From positions 1 through 64,000 of the forward strand of contig JAECUM010000811.1 in NCBI GenBank assembly GCA_016617855.1: a stretch of DNA of 64,000 nt, given 5' to 3'. This document shows, in pieces, positions 50,701-62,700 of this stretch. Both the position numbers and the translations under genes were made by a program. The notes beneath the pieces were generated by a model. It worked only from the letters and a program-made list of their open reading frames with translations. It was not told the origin of the DNA and made no database searches. Each line of letters opens with the position of its first letter. The stretch's first letter is position 1. Source of the stretch: Megalonaias nervosa. Its lineage: Eukaryota; Mollusca; Bivalvia; Unionida; Unionidae.

Positions 50701-53700
50701 CATGTTAGTGAAAACTTTTCTTTTTGAAACAGAGATATCCGAGAGAGAATACCCATGGGGCCATACCTGTGAGATGTTGAAAATTGCACAACCATAAAGA
50801 ACAGTAACTTGTTCAAACTAGTTATGCATATGCATTTCAGACAGCAGGCAATGAAAGGGAGTTCTCAGCACAGAATAATATTGATACATAGAGGAGGAGG
50901 ATCATATTAAATTTAGAAACAATCAACAGATTAATATTCATAGGGAACATCAGAGAATCCCCATACAACATAATTAAGTGTGTGTAGATCTCTAGTTGGC
51001 AGAATCACTACAGCTAGTCTTGAACTCTTAAGTTTTGTGCAGAAACATGGAATCCAAGCAGAATACATCCAGAAATGTAGAGGCTTTCTATCTTGGATAT
51101 TAGTCTACCTGTTGCATTTCGCATTGATATGCATATTCACAAACAATTAGTATAGTAGTAGGAAAAGTAAATGACAAATTTAGATACATATCATAAAGAA
51201 GACAAATAGTATGTGGGGGGACAAGATCTTAAGAACAGGCTGGAATGGAGAAGTATAATAACAACAATAATGAGTAGAAGTGAACCTCTTGTTTGATGTG
51301 TGCAACATTATTTTCTCAGCTTCAGTAAGAAATTACATCAAAGGGAAGACAATAAAGGGTGTACAGTTAACTAAACCACAAAAATTTAGCTGCTCAAATC
51401 AATTTTAACCTTCTGGTTATATCTGTTCTGGTCTGTTTCTGTCCATTCTGCAGACATGATTTTTCTCTGTTTTAAAGTGGAATTCCACTTTTCTCCTGAC
51501 TTGAATCAGATTTTTCTTGATATAGTCCATTTTTTATATCATCTTCGATCCGGTTTTTTAAAAACCGTTCCATATATTATCACATGACTCTCATAAAGAG
51601 TATTCTGATTGGTCAAAAGTTTAAATTCATCCAGTGAATCTTCGTGTAATGTAAACTGATGGCAATGGAAAGAAGAAGCATGCTTGCAAAACATGGCGTC
51701 ACGAGTTGTTGAGACAGACCATGACATGTTAAGTTGAGATATAGGTTTAAACAACGTATGGAAATGGGAATGGCTGGACCGAAAAGTTGACGGAAATTTA
51801 GTTGGTCAGCTTATAAGAAAACTGAATGCTAGAGGACTGGCATTTTGTGACCTCTGCAAGAAAGATCTGAATTACGGTAATTGCGGTTGGAAGAGGTTGG
51901 AACAGCACCTACAAAAGAAGCTGCATACGGAAAAATTGAAGCTCAGAAGGCACCAGGAAAAAGTGCAGTTAATTACTATAAGAAGAAAGATTTCTTGCAT
52001 GAGAGAAAAGATGTAGCCCCCTGTCAGAATATGCGTACTGCATGTCGCCAATACAAGCACTAGCTTGAAAGAAAAAGGCTCTCGTTGAGAAGGAAAGGAA
52101 ACGATTGCACATTGAGCCAAAAAGTCAGTGGTGGCAAAAAGGAAGGCTAAAGAAATCTTTGCCAAAGCCGCAAAAAGATCTCGACTGGCATATCAACAGG
52201 TTCTGTCCAGTGGAGAAAAAGACAAGTGAATGTACGGGATTATTTTTAGATAGTTGATGTACTTGGTTTAGTTTACAGATTTGTTATGAAAAGAGAGAAG
52301 TATAATATGTTTGCTGCAAGAATTGACGAATTAATGTGACTTAATTACGATGTGAACACTGCCATGCACATGAAATAACTTCAGCATCAATAGTATTGGA
52401 GAACAAATTCATGTGACAAAAAATATTGTGAAATTATTCAAGTCAAGTTGAACATTTTTGGTAAGTTTATTTGTTTTTCAGATGATTATTTTGTTTCATA
52501 TTATGATCATAATTTGCACCAGGATCAGTTTTTTATGATTGTAAAATGCGTTTTTGGTCGGTGGCTTTCTGCCACCTGGACCCCCGGATCTAGGGGTGCT
52601 GCCCCTAAAGACCCCTTTGGGGGAGGACCCTCAAACCCTCCTTAAAATTTTTTCAGCTTTTTTTATGGAAGACCAGAATCATGTCTGATTCTGGTGATTA
52701 TGTCCACTGAATCAGAATGGTTGGAAAACATTTTGGCAAATTTAAAGATTGAAAAATCTTTTGGCAGATTATGATTATACACTGTACTTCTGCCTGAGAG
52801 ATGTGAAAAATTTCATTTCTTGGTTTGTTGATTCTGGTTGTTGCTGAGTTCAAATGCATCATTAAAAAACACGGATGCATTCTCATACTTTGTTAAAATA
52901 TTTATTACAGATGCACAGCTCCAGATATCGGTGAATATAGCTTGAATAAGTTATAACAGTTCTGGTTGGAACAATGGAGAAACTTTAAGTGAGCTAAAAT
53001 GTAAACTTTTCAGCAGCGTGTGATGCAGGATTGCTCAAGACTTTTCCATCTCTTATGCTCACCATGAAAAATCCATTTGTACCAACTGATGATGACTTTT
53101 AGGTAACTGTCAGAAAGGCATAATTGACAATATTCAAAGGTCTACAAAAATTACAAGAGTCAAAATTTATAAACCCATACAGCTGTGGCAAAAATGATGG
53201 ACTAGTACCTTTGCTGCTGTTGCCACAGTTGATTAGTTGGTTGATTTAGTTTGGTTTGATCTGTTTTTTGGGGGGGTTTTAACAGTATATTAGGTGGAGT
53301 AAGAACCCCGAAAGACTGCCAACCCAAATTGGGTGATCTATGACAAAAACTCACTCTGTGAGATGTGCAAGTGATCTGTAAAAGCAAGCACCTTAGTACA
53401 GTAGGGCACATGGAGCCTCTGTTGATTTGATGTTTATCTCCAACAGCCCAAGTCATTTAGACATGAGATCTCAGGTTTCGGTAGATCATTATGGCCTTTA
53501 CACCATTTTCAGATGAAGAGAATCTATATATGGTAGCTAGTTTTACTGCTGAAGAAAATCCAAGTACTTTTGAGACACCAAACACCACTTATGTAGAACC
53601 ACTGACCTTCCACAAGTAACTGGCAACATTCACATTTACACATTGGAGGCAAGTAATCACATGACAAGTATCTTGTACCACTCTGCCATGGAAGCCCCTC

Positions 53701-56700
53701 AGACCATAGGTATAAATCTCATATGAAAGACTAGAAGTGGGAGATAGAACCTGTGACAACTGGATTAAAAGTGCAGAATGTTACTGCTAGGCTATCAGTG
53801 ATGATGATGATGCTGTTGACAATACAGTTAACTGCAATGACATTGATTTTACGAGTACTCTGGGAAAAAATGATTCCTTGACTTTCATCCAGTTTTTAAA
53901 ATCTAATTTATGATATAAAAATGTTTGACTTGCTATATTTTTTTAAAAAAACTTTATATTAGTCTTGCAACAAGGCATAAAAATAAGACGTCGGTAACTG
54001 AAATATATGTTCTTACAAGAAATGATATAGTGTAAAAGTAGGTAGAAATGATGCAACATCACTTTCACAGGCATTAATGATTTTTTTCTGACAAATCATG
54101 TATTATAAGTTTACCAAAACATTTATTGCAAAAAATAATAACAAGGGAATCATAGCATCTGACCACACATTTAAAGCAATACAAGATTTTACTATTATTC
54201 TAATCAAAAGCAGCATGCCTGAGAACAAAGAAAAATAGCAAAACATAGTGATCACTTTAGTAAACACACAGTTTAGTAAAGATACAAATTCATGATTTCT
54301 GTATTAGAATAGAAATCCCCAATATAAAATCTATATTCATGGACATTAAATTAGTAGGTATTAAGGGACTGATCAGTGACATCTACAAATAATAAGCCAC
54401 CAAGAAAATTTGTGATTTCACAGTATCAGAGACATACATGGCTGACAGACAAACAAACAAAAGGACAAAACATTGATTATAATGAATGAATACAAATATA
54501 TATATGCAGTAGATTATATGATCTATAAGAATCCTGTAGATTACCTTCAGCCAGCTGTCATTTAAATCGCTTCTGTCCCCAACCCAATATTAAAATCGCT
54601 TCTACCACCCATTAACCCATAGCCAGAAATTATGTAAAAGAAATATGCTTCTGAAGGGGGCAGTGTTTTTCGATTAAATCATATCTGACGGTGGATCATA
54701 ATTTTTTTAAATTGCGTCTGTTGTGGGTTGGTTGAATTTGAAAGTGCCTTCCCCGGGGGGGCGGTATATGTTTTACTGGAACAGCCCTTATGAATTTAAT
54801 GATGTCAAAAGCATGTTTTCATTTTTTTTGTGACAGTAATTCCAAAAATATTTTTTATTTACAAAATAGTTACATTTGTCAGATATTAATTTCAGATGTT
54901 ACAAATATAACTGAATTTATGAACCTTAATCACTTGTTTGATAAGTATAAAATATGCCAATATGGTGGCTGAATGGGATTTTGTGAAAGCTTTTCAGGCC
55001 AAAGCCAATATTTTGGGTAAAATTTCGGAATAAAAAGAAAACAAAAATGCCATTTTTCTCATCATTGTGTAGAGGTGTCAGTGTGTGGGTGTGTTAAGTA
55101 CATGTATTCCTTTATAAGACTAAGATTTTCAGGAGAGCAGTTGTGTTCTTTTTGAATTTTACATGATGTCTCTAGTCAAATAAATATTCTCATTGTTGAG
55201 TCAATGTGTTTTGTGTTTCTCTCTCTTTCTCTCTCTCTCTGCCAAACATTTTGTCTTGAGTGTTAGCATTCCAGTCAAAGTTTCCTTGCATATTGTATCA
55301 ATACTGTAGCTAGTAAATTGTAGGCTTCAGTTTCCATGCTTCCTATTTTTATCAACAAGTTTTGTAATATCCTTGCATCTTTTACAGGGTGTCAGTTATA
55401 GTGCAAGCTTAATTATCCTACTTTAAGTACAGTTTTTAGATAACAATTTATACAACTGCTACCATACACATATCAAATTCAGCTACTGTTTGTGTGAGGT
55501 AATATAAAAATTTTCGGGGGTTGTAATTTTCTTTAGATCTGAGATATTTTATTTTCTTTTATCTGAAGATAATTATTTAAAAAAAAATAATGTATACAGT
55601 AGTCCCCCTCTTATATGGCCAGCCCTTCTGCACCGGGAAAGTGGCCTTTCCAGAGGGGAATAATTTTTTTGTGAGAAGTATATGTAATGTATGCAGAAAG
55701 AAAGCTACATTCTTCAAAGCATTTAATATCTTTGCTTAAAAGTAACATTAATTATTAAAAGATTCTTCTTGTTATAATAATAGACTTATTTCAACTGAAT
55801 ATGCATTAATAGTTCTTATTCTTGGCGTAAGCGTGATATGCGAGCTGGTGTTGTTGTCATGCACATTGCAAAACCATTCAAAAACGTCATTTTAATCTTG
55901 GTACATACATAATTCTCTTTCCATTTGCTCCATTTTCCCACTGCTGCTGAATAGCCTCCTTATCGGTTACGATGTTGTTTATTCGAGTCTTTTCAACATA
56001 AAATTGTTTTATTCGAGTCTTTTCTACCTAAAATTGTTCGGCAAGTTCCCCCTCCCCACCTCACCCAATGTCGTTGAGTAGAATAACCGACTTTCTTCTA
56101 AAATAATACGTCTTTGTTTGCGTGATGACATGTTAATGTTTGGTAATGATTTATTCGGATGTTGCTAACTGTATGTGATTTAATTATGCAGATGAATCTT
56201 TTGCAGAGCGGACGAAATGCCTTCTTCGTAAAGGAAGCGATAAATGTGTTGTCACATGATTTTTCGGTCTTTGTCTGGTACCCTGTTTTGTTCAAGGCTA
56301 ATTTCTCTGTGTGTGTGTCTGCAAAAATCTATTTTTAGACTATGCTGACCCTGTTATGATCTTGACAATTACGTCCGGTTGTAATCATCAATGTTGCCAA
56401 CTACAAGACTGATACAACAACTTTTCTGCATTTAAACAAAATGCCATGTGTTTTTTAAAGGCAGCGATCTTGTCACGTGATTCATTAATCGCAGTCTGGT
56501 ACCCTATTTGTGTTTACATTTCTTTACACTAAGTGAGAGAAGCCAAAACGGCTTCAATATATATGCAGGTTTGATCTGAACAATAGCACCTCGCGGCCGT
56601 TAGGATATGTAATCTTGACAATTATTGTCAGTAGTAATAGCCACTAATTATGAAAGTGAACAAGCTCAACATCTTACTAAGGGAAGCCATAAAGTCTATC

Positions 56701-59700
56701 ATACCATTTTCCCGCTTACTTGTATATTGTACATCAATACCGCCACTTCTCAGCTGTTACTACTGTTCAATAATTGTAATCTTAACAATTATCAGAGTGA
56801 CTAAACCAGACATCTCATGATAACAGAGCAGTAAGGCTACTCGGATTACGTGTACTTACCTTTTTATATGGATTAAAATTTGAGTCTTTCTCGGCTTCAT
56901 GGAATAGATGTGGCTTCTCGTGAGGCGTAAATGATATAATATTAACCTTAGTGATACATGTACTTTAGTCAATACTTCTTTCAGTAATGAAAACCTGACA
57001 TCGGGAAACAGAAATCGGATTACTTAACACACGTTATGAATAAAATTGGTTCTGGATACATATTACAAAATAAAATGCGGCCGCTTGTGAGGGGTAAATT
57101 TTGTATTTTTGCACTAATATGCTGGCCGCTGGTTGCGTTAGCGGGGTGGCCTTTCGTGAGGGGTACTTTTGAACACAAACTTGTCCGTGCCTTCGGATTC
57201 TGGCCGTAAGGAGCGGGTGGCCGCTGGTCAGGGGGGCCTTTCAAAAGGGGGACTACTGTATAATATGTTGTTATTTTGCTTTAATTCAGAGAAAGATATT
57301 TTTCCAGCTACTTCATAGACAGAAATGTGAAAACAAGAAATAAAATATCCTTGGCCCCTGTCTTTGAAAATTAAATTGTTTGTCCCTGATATAATTGGAG
57401 TTTACCTGTGGTATGTATGATGGTATGTTAAAAAATACCATATTATTGTGTGGTACAAATTTTTTGTGGTACCAAGCTCTAGTATTTACCAAGATTTTAA
57501 ATTTACTTTTTTGCAGAAACAAAGTGTTATTTGATTACAACCAATTTTCTTCCTTTGGATCATCAGTAAGTATATTTTTTTTCAGTTTAATTTTCTGTAA
57601 ATGGCTTTATTTAGTTTACTTCTGGTAAACGATTACAAATTCTGTGTACATGTACATGAGCATACATGTGGATGTCATTGACAGTTATATCTTTCTACAT
57701 CGGCTTATGAGGATCATTTTTGTAGGATTTTTATGTTAATTCTTTTTAAAAAGTATGCGTCTGATTTTCACATTGAATATGGCATTGCTAGGATAAAGCA
57801 GAAGTTCACAAGAATTGGTTATAGCACACATTACACAACAATGCACATCAAGCTAATTTCCTGATAATGCTGATAAAAATTTCTTTAAGCTACTGTATGA
57901 ATCGAAGACATTGTTAGCAGAACCTTTGATTAGTAACATTTTATTGTAAAGAAACCATTTCAGGTTTGTAAGCCATTGCATAGTTTTTTAGTCACTGTAG
58001 TGTTATGACTCTGTAGTTGAACTTACAACAAGTAACAAAATAGAGCAGGGTCAATAAGTTTTGTAAAATTTCAAATATTAGTTCATTTATCTAAAGTACA
58101 AAGTGAAAGAATTAAAAATAACTTTCAGGATGGTGAATTAAATCCAAAATGTTCTATCAATTCCAATAGTTTTGCGTAATTTAAGTGAGTTCCAAAGTTA
58201 TTCCAAATGATATTCATTGATGTACTGATATGTCAACAGTACAGAAGAAATCACTGTAATGATTTAATGATATAATCCCAGAATGTCTTTAAATGAATTC
58301 ACAGTAATTTCAATATAGCTATAAAATCCAAATGTCTTTGAATGTTTCAGTAATTCGGTACAGCTATTATATGTACAGATAGTTTTTAAATGAATGTTAG
58401 AGCATTGTAATTCCAATGAATGATTAATTAAATAAACGAATTCTCTCAGTGGGTAACTCTTCCAAGATTGATAGTACTACTAAGAAAGCCTAATTCAAAG
58501 TATTAATTCTCTTATATAGAATGTATACCCAATAGGTAGAAATGCAATACATGGCTTTGAACGAATCATCTTGTCGTTTCAAAATACTCCATCAGTAAAC
58601 AGGTTACCTTGTCTAAGTCTGGCTAATCAAAAATTAGGTTTGCCTGGCCTTTTACCAGAACTGATGTTCTTGTCGTATCACATGATGTTTACTTCTACTT
58701 CTCAACCTTGAAACCCATGAATGAAACAATGTATGCACCATACACAACTCATCTTTAACGTGTGAATTTACTGTTGGTGAGAAATTTAGAATTTAAAACA
58801 TTCATGCCAACCATTATGTTTTTGGCGTAATCATTACACTTTTTTCACAATTACATTTTACGCTAGACAATATATGGATTGTGCCTTTTTGGTACATTAA
58901 AAAATAAAATAAAAATAAAGCAACAAAAAATTGTTTTTGTCATTTTAATTATCAATTCTTTAATTCCACTGATATATATTTAGAATATTCTTAAAATGGT
59001 GACCGCTGCGTGAGAATAGCGTAAAAGTACTTTCCTTAGTTGCTATTTATAGCAATTGTATATGACCCATTTCCAAGAAAACTGATGGGTTTCTACAAAT
59101 GGGAAGTTTGCCTTACAGATTCATTTTATTGATACGCTAGGTAAGATGTGAACCAGTATGTACTTTTAAAGAAAATTCTACCAGATGTTAACTGAAACAC
59201 TTTGTGGTGTGAGTTGTGGATGTTATATGATGGAAAATATTAGAGCTGATGATCTTTTCAAACTTCAAAACATGTCAGATGAGAAAAAAAAACTCAACAA
59301 ATCAACACCGCTTCACAAACTTTAAAAGAAGCATATGAGAGTAATGTAATACAGCAATCAGAGCACCTGACCTCATTGCAGATTTCCAGTTCATAATCAT
59401 TCAGCAAAATTTACACAAGTAGAATAGTTAATGAGTGCTGCATATAAATAATTTTTCAGTATATTTTTTACTTGTATTCTGGTTCTAATCCATGTGGATT
59501 TTGCCCTTTGTGACAAGAATTTTCACCAGCTGCAGAACCAGGTTAGTAGCAAAAATGTAATTTATTCATACATGCTGTAATTCAGGCATGTAATATAGAG
59601 ATTACACTTTTTATGCCCAAATTACGCTTTTTTGTCACTTATAATAGCAATAAATACGCTTATACCTCTTGGGAGGTTGGCATGTATATTATTAAGCAGA

Positions 59701-62700
59701 TAACCCTTATAAAAAATATTATTATGAAAATAATAACACATACATTAGATATACATAACAGAGCCTACAGAAGCATCTCATGCACATGTCCAGACAGCGT
59801 GTCTGGTTTCATTATTGATTTGTTCCTGTACATATATGCAACAATATGAATCAATATCTGTACACATTTTCTCAGGAGCATAATGATCAAAACCATTTAA
59901 GGTATGTCAATAAAACTTGGTATGGGTATTAAAATAGCAGTGTATCAACTAGGGGTGCAAGACTGAGTCAAATATCCCCTTGATGTCAGAACTGGAAGTT
60001 GGACTGATTAAAAAATAAATTTTGTATCAAAACTGGGGGTCATGTGAAAAATTGAGGGGCACAGAGGCACAAAGGGAAACACTGAATAGTGGTCCTTATA
60101 CTTTAATTTAGATATTTCAAATGCTTTTTTCCATTTGACTATCCTTCCATCCATGGTTCTGGTTTTCCAGTAGCTCTGGGTTTTCTCACTTCCCTACTCC
60201 CTGTTTTTTTTCCCAAAATGGCCCTACAATCCCTACTTTCTTTTTTGACTTTATGTTGGAAATTTATTCCACACTTCATGAATGGTTGTAAAAAATGAAT
60301 TCAGGTGTGGAGCTGGGTGTTTAAGGTATATGTACCTGATTTGGTCATTTCATCATGTATTTGTGGGATATGATATCAGATGAGATTTACTAAAACTGAT
60401 TGGTGTATCTAGATACATTATTGTATTTATGAATGATACAACTATTTTGTCAACTGCCAGCGGAACTAGCAATCTAATTTTTGTCTGTTTCTAAGATATT
60501 ACTAAAATGACATAGTTCAAAACATTTTAAAGGTATTTTGAAAGAACCCCGATGATTTTATATGAGAATATATGCACAGGCGTCTTCACACCAATATTGT
60601 GGTCACTGATGTTGCTGGTGAAACCTCAACTTTACAAACTACATGTTTAGATAAAATTCAAAAGTTAACTGAATGTAAATATTTTTAACTTGGTCATTGT
60701 TGATGTTTTGGGAAATAAGTTAAATTGCTTGTTTTAGTGGCATTGGTTATTTTGAGCTATTTGTAATTACAGTTCTGTAATATAGGTACTCCTTATCAGC
60801 TGCAATGAATTACAATATATAGTTTCTGCTGTGCTCATTTTTGAAGTCATGTTTCCAAAAATGCACAGTGTCATGACCTAAGAACATAAAGGTAACTTGG
60901 ACTAAAATGATCGCTAGTATGTGAGCGTGAGAATAAGAATGTGCTATTGTTCAAGTTTACAAGGGTAGGTCAAGTAAAAATTTTTCTAAGTAATTGACAT
61001 AAATTATATTATAGGATTAAATGATCATGGTTGGGTATTTATCAACGTGTATAGTTTACCTAATCACTCACAAAGGACTTTATGTTAACTTTGTGAGTGA
61101 TTAGGTAAAATTTACACATCGATAAGTACCCAACCATGATCATTTAATCCTTATAATTCCAATTTATTTTCTTTCTAACATCATATCAGCATATTTAATC
61201 AACAAAACATTCAATTTTATGATCGAAGTTTTTTTTTCATTAGCCTCTTAACTGCAATAGAATACATAGCCCGATCTTTGCTGGCCAAGATTCGTCAATA
61301 CTTTATACGGTAATATGGGGTAGAATGTCATAGCGGGTCATGCCAGTGATACATTGTTATAATCATTATTTTAATATATAAAAATTGGTTGTTGCAGTTA
61401 AACCAGGATATTTCTTTTTTTTCTCGAAAATTGCGCTTGCATATGGCACATGTTGTTATATCAACGTTGTTGTTACTTTCTATGCATTTCAATCTTTCAA
61501 AAGCAAAATCGTGTCCATTTTTAGTGAGATTACTTGTTTGACATATGACCCTGACCTTTAATAACCGCTGCTGTAACATGTTGCCGAGGTGAAATGCAAT
61601 AATTTCCGAAGACTGGCTTGTAAAGCCTACCACATGCCTTCGTAGGCAAAAGGGATGAGTGGTGGAGTGCAGGAAGGTCTGTGCAATTACATTGTTTTAA
61701 CTTATAATGGTCCAATTTTATCTGTGGTTTGTAAATTTTGATTGGAAATCACAGGAATGGGTGGGTGAGTTTTTGTTGTTGTTATTAGGGTGTAATGGGT
61801 TGATATGATAAAACTTTACATCAAATGACATGGAAACAGGGAAATAGAAGTAGTCCGCAGAATTTATCGATGTGTAAAAAATTCCAGTTCATTATCATGT
61901 GACCATTTACATCCAATCAAATTGCAGAAAACGTGTTCAATTCATAAAAATTGGAATTATACTATATTATAAATTTTGTACACCGTTCTAGTGGTTAGAG
62001 TGTGCACCTCGGATGGGGGAGGTTGCAGGTTCGAACCTGGGCCGAGTCATACCAAAGACATAAAAATGGTACTAGCAGCTGCCTCGCTAGGCGCTCAGCA
62101 TTTAGAGGTTAGTTAGGACTGGTTGGACTGGTGTCAGGATAATGTGACTGGGTGGGACATCATGCTACATGTCTGCAGCATGATACCCCAGTACATGACA
62201 TCACTATAAACTGCCACACTGCAGACATCGTATCGATATGACTGAAAATTTTTTAAAGTTACTTTAAGAATCCAAATCACACACACAGACACATATATTT
62301 TATATAAAAGATCCAAATATACCCCTACTTCATCCATACATTCTTTTTAAAAAAGTAGCTTACTTTTTGTTACTTTCTCACAAAGTTAAAGACATCATTC
62401 ACACCAATATAATTCATACTAACAAAACCCCCAAACCCTTCCAAACGCATGTTTAAAATTTGGTACACATTAGGCCAGATGTGACCTTTGCTACTCTCAA
62501 TTTCAATATCTTTTTTCATTTGCCTGCCCATCCATCCATCCATCAATTATTCACTTTTGTTTCCAGATCGTAACTCCAGAACTTAAAAATAATCTCAGTT
62601 AAATTTGGTACAAAAATTAGATTAGGGTTTGTTACAACTATGGTCATAGACTAAGGTACAGAATGAAACAGAACCAAAATGTTTTGTAAAGCTTAACAAA

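Larger units (their letters stand above)
49705..54787. mobile_element. 5.1-kb TIR DNA transposon, TTA target duplication (Harbinger-like?)
   Basis: The ends are GGGCTGTTCCAGTAAAACAT and its exact inverse at 54768-54787, flanked on both sides by TTA (49702-49704 and 54788-54790). A 3-bp TTA duplication and a GGGCTGTT-type end would suit PIF/Harbinger, but no Harbinger transposase was recognised, so the superfamily is open. Subterminal motifs resembling CACTTCTGTTGTGGGTTG recur near both ends (49758, 49826, 54563, 54591, 54711). Two zinc-finger relics and a GC-rich patch lie inside. Confidence 0.8.
49375..57516 (+). other. CDC45 intron 6
   Basis: More than 80 percent of this intron is two inserted DNA elements, 49705-54787 and 55597-57258. 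The remaining short segments show nothing recognisable. Confidence 0.8.

Noticed and set aside
51872..52165. 97-codon minus-strand frame
   Set aside because: Antisense shadow of the zinc-finger relic on the plus strand.
53202..53790. Possible further SINE or composite repeat
   Set aside because: Contains A-box-like and B-box-like words but no repeated body or target duplication could be established by eye.
61983..62060. tRNA gene
   Set aside because: Has A- and B-box sequences but no complete cloverleaf, and is the head of a four-copy SINE family.
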